Source: Chloroflexota bacterium (GTDB lineage Bacteria > Chloroflexota > Anaerolineae > Promineifilales > Promineifilaceae). Taken from it: 5,522 bases of DNA. Where the stretch lies: NCBI GenBank assembly GCA_020353135.1, contig CP070688.1, positions 1,863,060-1,868,581 of the forward strand, given 5' to 3'. Numbering within the stretch: the stretch's first letter is position 1; every line of letters starts with the position of its first letter. Of the stretch, positions 1 to 5,296 are shown one piece after another. The notes under the pieces were generated by a model, which was not told the origin of the DNA, did not search any database, and saw only the letters and a list, made by a program, of their open reading frames with translations. Made by a program: the position numbers and the translations under genes.

Positions 1-516
1 CTCTTGATATCACTGCCGCTGGGGGCGCTAGGCGGCTGGCTGTTGAATGCTTTCCTGACCGGGTTATTGCACGCAGACCCGGGTTCTTTTACCGTCTCCC
101 TAGCGGCCGTCCAGGTACAGGTCGCCGTGGCCGTGATTACCCCGCTATTAGCGGCGGCTATTCCCGTAATCTCCGGGTCACGAATTACCGTCAACCAGGC
201 CATCAGCACCTACGGTTTGAGCGCCAAGCCTACGCTATTGGATCGCGCGTTCTCGCGAACGAGGCGCGTCCCTCGCCTGTTGGTGTTGACGGTGACAAAC
301 ACCTTCCGCAGGAAAGGGCGTGTTTTTCTGACCCAAATTACGCTGGTGCTGAGTGGCCTGATCTTCATGATGGTCATGAGCGCCCGCGATTCGGTTACCT
401 ATACGCTTAGTGAGGTTATGTTTTCGATTCTCGACTTCAACGTGAATTTCCTGCTTGAGGACTCGCAAAGCATCAACCACATTGAAGAATTGACGTTAGA
501 CCATCCAGACGTGTAG
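1..516 (+). CDS. Permease fragment, upstream part (end of first FtsX repeat and start of second)
   Basis: This is the part before the premature stop; the true start lies outside the window, so the TTG at position 4 is not a start. Visible in order: the last two membrane helices of a first FtsX-type repeat (about codons 3-22 and 37-57), ending in the juxtamembrane segment SGSRITVNQAISTYG. That segment resembles the C-terminal end of the whole protein (ARRAVRISVRQSLAYQ), indicating an internal duplication. A cytoplasmic linker follows, then the helix that opens the second repeat (RLLVLTVTNTFRRKGR, then a hydrophobic stretch around codons 105-125), and finally the beginning of the extracytoplasmic domain (about codons 135-171). 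This fits the long permeases of roughly 800 residues that carry two FtsX domains. Confidence 0.7.
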   Translation, partial: LLISLPLGALGGWLLNAFLTGLLHADPGSFTVSLAAVQVQVAVAVITPLLAAAIPVISGSRITVNQAISTYGLSAKPTLLDRAFSRTRRVPRLLVLTVTNTFRRKGRVFLTQITLVLSGLIFMMVMSARDSVTYTLSEVMFSILDFNVNFLLEDSQSINHIEELTLDHPDV

Positions 517-525
517 GCTGTCGAA

Positions 526-1443
526 ATGTGGGGGCTAAATTCAGGCAGTATTCGGCGCCAGGGTGAGCCGGCAACGTACGATGATATGGGCGTCGACTTC
601 CTTGGCGTGCCCCTGCCCACAGAGCTATATGGCCCCCAGATGAGGGGCGGCCGCTGGCTGGCGCCGGAAGACACATATACTGTCGTGCTTAACCACAAAT
701 TGGCCCAGGATGTAGGCGTTGGTGTCGGAGATTGGGTTACCATTGACCATGGTCCGTCAGGCGAGGCGGATTGGCTAGTCGTGGGCTTGCTGTTTGAGGT
801 AACTAGACCCAATACCGCCTTTGTTTCTAGAGATGTCCTATTGCGCGAGATTGGCAGCGAAGACAAGGCTCGTTCTGTCTGGATTCAGACGGTCCGTGAG
901 GATCCGGCGAGCGAAGTGGCTGCGGCTAAGTCGATTCGCGCATTTTATGAAGAAAGTGGAATCGACGTCAATCCGGCCGGGATTTTCGAAGCCGATACGT
1001 CGTCGGGGATTGAAGAGCAACTCTTGAACAACTTCACGATCATCATCAGCCTGTTGCTTGTTATGGCCATTTTGATTGGCATTGTGGGCAGCATCGGCTT
1101 GAGCGGTGTCTTGTCCTTGAATGTGCTGGAGCGGCGTCGCGAGATAGGCGTGATGCGGGCCGTTGGCGCTTCCGACCGGTCGGTATCCGCGTTGTTTGTT
1201 GGCGAAGGTCTGATCCTGGGGCTGCTCAGCTGGCTCATCGCCCTCCCGCTAAGCATTCCGGCCGGGCAGCTAATGGTGGGGGCTATTGGTCAAGCCGTCA
1301 ATAATGAACTCGTATACAAATTCACGCCGGTAGGCTCACTGCTATGGCTGGTTATCATTGTCATTTTATCGATTGTCGCCAGCTGGTTGCCGGCTCGAAG
1401 AGCTGTTCGTATCAGCGTGCGGCAGAGCCTGGCTTACCAGTAG
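526..1443 (+). CDS. Permease fragment, downstream part (periplasmic domain and C-terminal FtsX domain)
   Basis: This is the in-frame continuation after the amber codon; the ATG at 526 is simply the first ATG and lacks a good ribosome binding site, so independent expression would need reinitiation. Counting from that ATG, residues 1-165 are the MacB-like extracytoplasmic domain, including the GGRWLAPEDT segment and a GVGVGDWVTI strand typical of it. Residues about 169-199, 221-250 and 268-290 are three hydrophobic membrane helices. Between the first two sits ERRREIGVMRAVGAS (202-216), the cytoplasmic coupling-helix signature of FtsX permeases. The protein ends with a short basic tail (ARRAVRISVRQSLAYQ). 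The FtsX domain looks intact, which suggests the nonsense mutation is recent or an artefact. Confidence 0.75.
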   Translation: MWGLNSGSIRRQGEPATYDDMGVDFLGVPLPTELYGPQMRGGRWLAPEDTYTVVLNHKLAQDVGVGVGDWVTIDHGPSGEADWLVVGLLFEVTRPNTAFVSRDVLLREIGSEDKARSVWIQTVREDPASEVAAAKSIRAFYEESGIDVNPAGIFEADTSSGIEEQLLNNFTIIISLLLVMAILIGIVGSIGLSGVLSLNVLERRREIGVMRAVGASDRSVSALFVGEGLILGLLSWLIALPLSIPAGQLMVGAIGQAVNNELVYKFTPVGSLLWLVIIVILSIVASWLPARRAVRISVRQSLAYQ

Positions 1444-1453
1444 CGGCTGAAGA

Positions 1454-1468
1454 GCTTGTGCCACAAGC
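1454..1468 (+). terminator. Possible weak intrinsic terminator after the permease gene
   Basis: GCTTGTG (1454-1460) and CACAAGC (1462-1468) are exact reverse complements; a realistic fold is a 5-bp stem GCTTG/CAAGC with a 5-nt loop. It starts 10 nt after the stop codon and is followed by GTCTTTATT, a short imperfect T-rich tract. The stem is short and the T tract poor, so termination may be inefficient, or the element may act together with the larger stem-loop just downstream. Confidence 0.4.
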
Positions 1469-1477
1469 GTCTTTATT

Positions 1478-1506
1478 GCAGCGTTCCCCTGACCAGGGCA
1501 CGCTGC
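1478..1506 (+). other. Strong stem-loop in the permease-manA gap
   Basis: GCAGCGT (1478-1484) pairs exactly with ACGCTGC (1500-1506). Inside it CCCTG (1487-1491) can pair with CAGGG (1494-1498) after a small TC/C internal loop, giving a long GC-rich hairpin. No T tract follows on either strand, so it is not a canonical Rho-independent terminator. It may stabilise the 3' end of the permease mRNA, or act as a backup terminator behind the weaker hairpin at 1454-1468. Confidence 0.5.
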
Positions 1507-1596
1507 CCGGCAGTTGCACCCAATCATCTATATCAGCCAGCCAGCTCATGCAGTGATAATTTCTATTCTCTAACGAGTAATCGCGTATACTTGCCC

Positions 1597-1605
1597 TGAT
1601 ATGAT
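1597..1605 (+). promoter_or_regulatory. Putative extended -10 promoter of manA
   Basis: TGATATGAT is a TG-N-TATGAT extended -10 element, about 41 nt before the proposed manA start. A second candidate, TATACT at 1586-1591, lies just upstream. Neither has a convincing TTGACA-like -35 at 16-18 bp. The same nine bases occur before the methyltransferase gene (2766-2774). Confidence 0.35.
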
Positions 1606-1633
1606 TCGTCGTCTCGGGGAATTTCCTCACAGC

Positions 1634-1639
1634 AGGAGG
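1634..1639 (+). promoter_or_regulatory. Ribosome binding site that sets the manA start
   Basis: AGGAGG is a perfect Shine-Dalgarno core. It is 7 nt from the ATT at 1647 but 43 nt from the first conventional start (GTG 1683). There is no ATG, GTG or TTG in the manA frame between the upstream stop at 1602-1604 and 1683, so this site points to ATT 1647. Confidence 0.65.
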
Positions 1640-1646
1640 GTTACGG

Positions 1647-2642
1647 ATTAATAGCCGGTACTATCCACTAACCTTTCAGCCAGTGCTGAAAGATTATATT
1701 TGGGGCGGCCGCAATTTGGAGCGCCTCGGCCGCCGCTTGCCGCCGGGCGTCATCGCCGAAAGCTGGGACATCGCCGCCCATGAAAACGGAATGACAATGG
1801 TCGACAACGGCCGCTACTCGGGCAAACTACTCACCGAGGTGCAGCAAGAGCTTGGCCTGGATCTTATCGGCCGCAATTGCGCGTGGGCCCAAGAACGGGG
1901 CAAGTTCCCCCTGCTGATAAAGCTTCTGGATGCTAACCGGCCGCTTTCCGTCCAGGTTCACCCAAATGACGACTACGCTCTGGCCAACGAGGGTAACGAG
2001 CTGGGCAAGACGGAGATGTGGGTCGTGCTGCATGCCGAGCCCGGTGCCCGCCTCATCCTGGGCGTCAAGCCGGGAACCAGCCGGGCCTCCTTCAGGCAAG
2101 CTATCCTCGACGGGCGGCTCGAGCCCTTAATGCATTCATTTCCGGTCAGAGCAGGCGACCATATTTGCGTGCCGGCCGGATCGTTGCACGCCATCATGGG
2201 CGGGCTGATCATCGCCGAGATCCAGCAAAATTCGGACACGACTTACCGCGTCTATGATTGGAACCGGCCCGGCGCCGACGGCCGGCCGCGGCCGCTGCAC
2301 GTCGAAAAGGCCCTCGACGTGATCAACTTCCAGCAGGTGGAACCTGGCGTATCGCCGGCCGCGTTGGTTGCAGAAGAGGGCGGCATTTCCCGTTACCTGC
2401 TGTGCAAAAACCGCTACTTCGTGACCGAGCGAGTCGAACTGGCCAAAGGCTCGACGTTCCAGGGCAACTGTAACGGCGACAGCCTGGAGATTTGGGGCGT
2501 GCTGGAAGGCAACGTGCAGATCGGCGATTTGAGCCTGGACGCAATACGATTTACGCTGCTGCCGGCCGCCTTGGGCGAGTTCGAGGTCACGGCCAGCCTA
2601 GACAGCGTGCTGTTACGTACGTATGTGGAGGCGGCTGATTAA
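1647..2642 (+). CDS. manA: Mannose-6-phosphate isomerase, class I (phosphomannose isomerase)
   Basis: This cytosolic zinc enzyme interconverts mannose 6-phosphate and fructose 6-phosphate, linking mannose use and GDP-mannose supply to glycolysis. Counting from ATT 1647 it has 331 residues, about the length of the short Bacillus-type ManA/Pmi. The N terminus reads YYPLTFQPVLKDYIWGGRNL, the family's opening. Metal ligands of the cupin fold are visible as Q103 and H105 (in SVQVHPND), E123 (in KTEMW) and H181 (in PAGSLHAI); QNSDTTYRVYDWNR (about 194-207) is the second conserved block. A C-terminal beta-rich domain follows. The usual computed start, GTG 1683, would delete the conserved first strand (YYPLTFQP) and leave the AGGAGG site unused, so the ATT start is preferred although rare. 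The gene seems monocistronic, with its own promoter and a 3' hairpin. Function is confident from the motifs; the start codon is inferred. Confidence 0.92.
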   Translation: MNSRYYPLTFQPVLKDYIWGGRNLERLGRRLPPGVIAESWDIAAHENGMTMVDNGRYSGKLLTEVQQELGLDLIGRNCAWAQERGKFPLLIKLLDANRPLSVQVHPNDDYALANEGNELGKTEMWVVLHAEPGARLILGVKPGTSRASFRQAILDGRLEPLMHSFPVRAGDHICVPAGSLHAIMGGLIIAEIQQNSDTTYRVYDWNRPGADGRPRPLHVEKALDVINFQQVEPGVSPAALVAEEGGISRYLLCKNRYFVTERVELAKGSTFQGNCNGDSLEIWGVLEGNVQIGDLSLDAIRFTLLPAALGEFEVTASLDSVLLRTYVEAAD

Positions 2643-2655
2643 GATCTTTTTTATA

Positions 2656-2694
2656 TCCCCGGAAGCGGCTCTTTGAGCTTAGAGTTTCCGGGGA
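2656..2694 (+). other. Stem-loop downstream of manA
   Basis: TCCCCGGAA (2656-2664) and TTCCGGGGA (2686-2694) form a perfect 9-bp stem with a 21-nt loop that has its own small pairing (GCTC 2668-2671 with GAGC 2675-2678, or CTCT with AGAG 2681-2684). It starts 14 nt after the manA stop. The T-run (CTTTTTTA) lies before the hairpin rather than after it, and the minus-strand reading is followed by A residues. It is therefore not a standard intrinsic terminator on either strand, though it may still end or protect the manA transcript. Confidence 0.5.
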
Positions 2695-2765
2695 AGACTA
2701 TACGTGTCGAGTGGGAGCCCGGCTTACACCATTTACCTCTGACCTGCGTTATGCTATGGCAGATT

Positions 2766-2779
2766 TGATATGATAGAAT
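2766..2779 (+). promoter_or_regulatory. Putative extended -10 promoter of the methyltransferase gene
   Basis: Two overlapping extended -10 elements are present: TGATATGAT (2766-2774) and TGATAGAAT (2771-2779). Transcription would start near 2782-2787, leaving a leader of about 20 nt before ATG 2805. No convincing -35 hexamer is seen at the right spacing. The spacer to the gene has no Shine-Dalgarno sequence. Confidence 0.45.
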
Positions 2780-2804
2780 CAGTAAACGCCGTCCGCTCTA
2801 AAAC

Positions 2805-3425
2805 ATGCTTACAATGACCAACGTAGACCCAAACGTCAATTCATCAGATTTCTGGGACAAGCTCTATAGATCCGACCAGTTTCACTGGGACCTGGGCAAG
2901 GCGACGCCGGTTTTTCGCCGCCTGGCCGAAAGTGGAACGTTGAAACCGGCGGCCATGCTGGTTCTGGGCGCCGGCCGTGGCCATGACGCCCGCCTCTTCG
3001 CCAGGCACGGCTTCCAGGTCACGGCGGTCGATTTTTCAGCCGAAGCCGTAGCGGCCATGAATGAGCTGGCCGACCCTCAATTCCCGGTCGAGATCGTCCA
3101 GGACGACTTTTTCTCCCTGCCGGCCGCCTGGAACAACCGTTTTGACTACATCCTGGATTACACTAGCTTCTGCGCCGTTCTGCCTGACCGGCGGCCTGAA
3201 TATGCCGACCTGGTCGCCCGCTTGTTGAAGCCGGGCGGCGACTACATCATGCTGGCCTTTCCCATCGGCCAGCGCTCTGGGGGGCCGCCCTACGTGGTGC
3301 ATCCCGAGGCCATCATCGCCCTTTATGCCGAACGAGGTTTCAAGCTACAACATCGAGAAGCCCCGGCCGATTCGGTCGCTGGCCGGAAAGGGTACGAGGA
3401 ACTTCTCATACTGCGCAACAAATAG
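2805..3425 (+). CDS. TPMT-family SAM-dependent methyltransferase (thiol/halide methyltransferase-like)
   Basis: The 206-residue cytosolic enzyme has the single-domain Rossmann fold of class I methyltransferases and the marks of the thiopurine S-methyltransferase family, which also includes plant halide/thiocyanate methyltransferases. FWDKLY (16-21) and HWDLGKATP (27-35) form the N-terminal lid motif W-D-x-G. LVLGAGRGHDARLFA (52-66) is SAM motif I. AVDFS (74-78) holds the acidic residue D76 expected to bind the SAM ribose. DYTSFCAVLPDRRPEYA (118-134) and LLKPGG (140-145) follow, then GGPPYVVHPEA (159-169), a characteristic family block. The acceptor, perhaps a thiol, halide, tellurite or thiocyanate, cannot be read from sequence. 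ATG 2805 is taken as start; ATG 2814 is equally possible, and neither has a visible ribosome binding site. It stands alone between two putative promoters, so a role in detoxification is only inference. Confidence 0.85.
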   Translation: MLTMTNVDPNVNSSDFWDKLYRSDQFHWDLGKATPVFRRLAESGTLKPAAMLVLGAGRGHDARLFARHGFQVTAVDFSAEAVAAMNELADPQFPVEIVQDDFFSLPAAWNNRFDYILDYTSFCAVLPDRRPEYADLVARLLKPGGDYIMLAFPIGQRSGGPPYVVHPEAIIALYAERGFKLQHREAPADSVAGRKGYEELLILRNK

Positions 3426-3520
3426 GTAGTCACATTTCATCCACCTTGGGAGCGTCGCTTCCGGCCGGCCGCTAACTCAGCAAACCACTCCCAAAAAACC
3501 GCGCCATCCAATCAGATTGA

Positions 3521-3529
3521 TGCTAAAAT
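3521..3529 (+). promoter_or_regulatory. Putative extended -10 promoter of the nucleotidyltransferase-channel pair
   Basis: TGCTAAAAT is a TG-N-TAAAAT extended -10. It would start transcription near 3536, about 30 nt before ATG 3567. No good -35 hexamer is found. The following ATG at 3530 is out of frame with the nucleotidyltransferase. Confidence 0.45.
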
Positions 3530-3566
3530 ATGGCCTGGCGACTTTTCTCCGAGCTTTGGCCTGTTC

Positions 3567-4445
3567 ATGAGCAGAACAACTTCGACAGACCCGACGCCAT
3601 ACAAAGAACTCAACAACGTCCTGCGGCAGCTGATCGAGGGCATGTCGACGGTTCTGAAGGACGACTTTCTCGGCGCCTACCTGCAAGGATCATTCGCCGT
3701 GGGCGACTTCGATATTCACAGCGACGTCGACTTCATCGTCGCCATAGAACAAGAGCTGTCGGACGGCCAGGTGCCGGCGTTACAGGACCTGCACGAGCGA
3801 ATATACCGCCTCGAATGTCCATGGGCCCAACACCTGGAGGGCTCCTACATTCCGAAAGATATCCTGCGCCAGCACTCGTCGGCTGGCCAGGAGCTTTGGT
3901 ACCTGGATCATGGCGCCCGATCGCTCGTCAGGTCCGATCACTGCAATACCATAGTCGTTCGCTGGACCGTGCGCGAACATGGCCTGGCGCTGGCCGGGCC
4001 TGAACCGGCATCGCTGATCGACCCGATTCCGGTAGCGTCGTTGCGCCGCGAAATCCTGTCGACTATCAACGAGTGGGGGCAACAGATCCTGGCCGATCCA
4101 GAGCAATACAATAGCCGCTTCTATCAAGGCTTTATTACTCTGAGCTACTGCAGAATGCTGCACGATTTGCAAGCTGGAGACACCGGATCCAAGCTGGCCG
4201 GAGCTGAATGGGCCAAAAAAAAGCTGGATCCATCCTGGGCGGGGCTTATTGACCGGGCCTGGAGCACCCGGCCGGACCCGGCTACCTCGGTCCGGCAGCC
4301 GGCCGATCCCAGAGAATACAGACGAACGCTGGCCTTCGTCCAATACATCATGGAGCGGTCGAGATCGTACGCGGAGACCTTCGGCATTCAAGATAATACC
4401 AACTGGGACTTGCCACAATATATGAGGAATAGCCATGCAACTTGA
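3567..4445 (+). CDS. Aminoglycoside adenylyltransferase-like nucleotidyltransferase (AadA/DUF4111 type)
   Basis: The 292-residue protein has a two-domain layout like ANT(3'')/AadA enzymes, which transfer AMP from ATP to streptomycin- or spectinomycin-type aminoglycosides. The N-terminal polymerase-beta-like nucleotidyltransferase domain shows the G-S motif (LQGSFAVGDF, 39-48) and metal-binding acids D53 and D55 (in SDVDFIV). E91 (in LEGSYIP) sits where AadA enzymes have the catalytic base. The helical C-terminal domain contains REHGLALAGP (136-145), IDPIPVASLRREI (151-163) and GFITLSYCRMLHDLQAGD (188-205), all AadA/DUF4111 hallmarks. Resistance is plausible but unproven, since many environmental members have unknown substrates. 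The start at ATG 3567 has no clear ribosome binding site, but the frame offers no better one. The last 11 bp overlap the channel gene, pointing to a bicistronic message. Confidence 0.85.
   Translation: MSRTTSTDPTPYKELNNVLRQLIEGMSTVLKDDFLGAYLQGSFAVGDFDIHSDVDFIVAIEQELSDGQVPALQDLHERIYRLECPWAQHLEGSYIPKDILRQHSSAGQELWYLDHGARSLVRSDHCNTIVVRWTVREHGLALAGPEPASLIDPIPVASLRREILSTINEWGQQILADPEQYNSRFYQGFITLSYCRMLHDLQAGDTGSKLAGAEWAKKKLDPSWAGLIDRAWSTRPDPATSVRQPADPREYRRTLAFVQYIMERSRSYAETFGIQDNTNWDLPQYMRNSHAT
4424..4428 (+). promoter_or_regulatory. Ribosome binding site of the channel gene
   Basis: GAGGA lies 6 nt before ATG 4435, inside the 3' end of the nucleotidyltransferase gene. This fixes the channel start and permits translation independent of, or coupled to, the upstream gene. 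Confidence 0.6.
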
Positions 4446-5118
4446 ATCGCATAGAGTTATTGGCCGTCGAATGAGCTACCTGCTGGTTGCCGTCCTGCTA
4501 CTGTTTGTCTACCTCCTTCAGGAAGTAGAGAACTCTTTTCCGGGCATGGATATCGTGTTTGCTATACTCATTTTGGCCACTATCTATGTGGCCGGCTCAG
4601 AGCGCAAATGGCTGGCGATTGCCGTGTTGCTGGCCATCCCAACGCTGGCTTTGTCGGCAATCTCTTCGGCCAACGACTGGCCGCCAGACACGTTGACTTT
4701 CATCTACCTGGGATTCATCACTGCATTTGTCGCCTTTGCCACTTTCGCCGTTATCCGCGAAGTGCTGCTAGCAGACCGGGTGACGGTGCATACGATCAGT
4801 GGGGCCATGGTTGTTTACCTCTTGATCGGATTGGCCTGGGCCCTGCTTTACATCATTGCCGAAGGCAGACACCCAGGATCCTTCTCCTTCACTGCGGATA
4901 GCACTCTGGAAGCTGGCGAATCGGCCGATCTACTTGGCAGTCTGACGTATTTCAGCTTGATCACGCTTACTTCGGCCGGCTACGGCGACATCATCCCTCT
5001 ATCAGATACGGCCCGCACGCTGGCAACACTAGAAGCCGTCCTGGGCCAGATCTTCCTGGCCGTTTTGGTGGCCTGGCTGGTCGGCAAGTACTTGTCCCAT
5101 GCCGAAGAGGGCAGTTGA
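4435..5118 (+). CDS. Small potassium-channel-like membrane protein (Ion_trans_2 pore)
   Basis: The 227-residue integral membrane protein has about six hydrophobic segments, roughly residues 13-29, 39-54, 58-78, 86-111, 121-142 and 195-217. Between the last two lies a pore loop: FSLITLTSAGYGDIIPLSD (173-191), with the K+ selectivity-filter signature GYGD at 182-185. The last two helices plus pore correspond to the two-helix Ion_trans_2 unit of bacterial K+ channels; the first four form an extra N-terminal membrane domain. No arginine-rich S4 voltage sensor is present, and there is no cytoplasmic RCK/TrkA-N domain or cyclic-nucleotide-binding domain after the pore, as the protein ends ten residues past the inner helix. 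The likely role is passive, probably tetrameric, K+ conduction; the gating stimulus is unknown. The start at ATG 4435 is supported by GAGGA 6 nt upstream. It overlaps the preceding nucleotidyltransferase by 11 bp, so the two are probably one transcript. Confidence 0.85.
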   Translation: MQLESHRVIGRRMSYLLVAVLLLFVYLLQEVENSFPGMDIVFAILILATIYVAGSERKWLAIAVLLAIPTLALSAISSANDWPPDTLTFIYLGFITAFVAFATFAVIREVLLADRVTVHTISGAMVVYLLIGLAWALLYIIAEGRHPGSFSFTADSTLEAGESADLLGSLTYFSLITLTSAGYGDIIPLSDTARTLATLEAVLGQIFLAVLVAWLVGKYLSHAEEGS

Positions 5119-5267
5119 CATAAAAATCATTGCTGGAGCGCCCAGATCCTCCTGCGTTCTGCTGAAAATCAAGCCCAAATTCCGCGCTTACTCAATACAA
5201 AGGGAGTCTGGTTCAGCTGCCCGGCGAAGCTGCTCAGTCGAGCGGCGATGAATCTCGGCAAATGATA
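5119..5267 (+). other. Non-coding gap between the channel gene and the lacI promoter
   Basis: I find no credible gene here. A four-base-pair inverted repeat (CTGG/CCAG near 5133-5144) is too weak to call a terminator and has no T tract. The end of the nucleotidyltransferase-channel transcript is therefore unclear. Confidence 0.5.
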
Positions 5268-5296
5268 TTGACAGGCCGATCAGGCCCATATATACT
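5268..5296 (+). promoter_or_regulatory. Sigma70-type promoter of the lacI-family gene
   Basis: TTGACA (5268-5273) is a perfect -35 hexamer and TATACT (5291-5296) a five-of-six -10, separated by exactly 17 bp. Transcription would start near 5303, inside the adjoining palindrome, leaving a leader of about 60 nt. It is the best promoter in the window and, with the operator covering its start point, should be strong when derepressed. Confidence 0.85.

Larger units (their letters stand above)
1..1443 (+). pseudogene. FtsX/MacB-type ABC transporter permease, 5'-truncated by window, interrupted by in-frame TAG
   Basis: One reading frame runs from the window edge to the TAG at 1441-1443, broken only by an internal TAG at 514-516. 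Both sides are in the same frame and together read as one continuous permease: residues before the stop end in HPDV and those after it begin AVEMWGLNSG, matching the family pattern in which a periplasmic segment 'hPgV-x-aVEgWG' crosses this point. The lesion is therefore a single substitution, not a frameshift; CAG, AAG, GAG, TGG, TTG, TCG and TAC/TAT codons are one base away. The family exports lipids, lipoproteins or peptides, or acts mechanically at the membrane, together with an ATP-binding subunit, usually encoded next door and here presumably upstream. The stop cuts the extracytoplasmic domain, so neither half should work alone. A sequencing error or strain-specific nonsense allele is the main alternative. 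TAG is the ordinary terminator of this gene and of the methyltransferase, which argues against genome-wide recoding. Confidence 0.75.

Noticed and set aside
514..516. Genome-wide recoding of TAG as an amino acid
   Set aside because: The permease itself and the methyltransferase end at TAG where their family homology ends, so TAG works as a stop here.
1683..1685. GTG 1683 as the manA start
   Set aside because: It lacks a ribosome site and would delete conserved N-terminal residues encoded at 1659-1682; kept only as a fallback.
3444..3474. GC-rich CCGGCCGGCC stretch after the methyltransferase gene as a terminator
   Set aside because: It is self-complementary but has no stable loop and no T tract, and the motif is common throughout the window.
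3530..4003. 157-codon + frame starting at ATG 3530
   Set aside because: It overlaps the well-supported nucleotidyltransferase in another frame, is Arg/Pro-rich, and shows no domain signature.
3780..4436. 218-codon minus-strand frame antisense to the nucleotidyltransferase
   Set aside because: It is a GC-rich shadow of the + strand gene with no recognisable motif or ribosome site. The other minus-strand frames, such as 399-866, 1827-2099 and 3036-3302, are the same.
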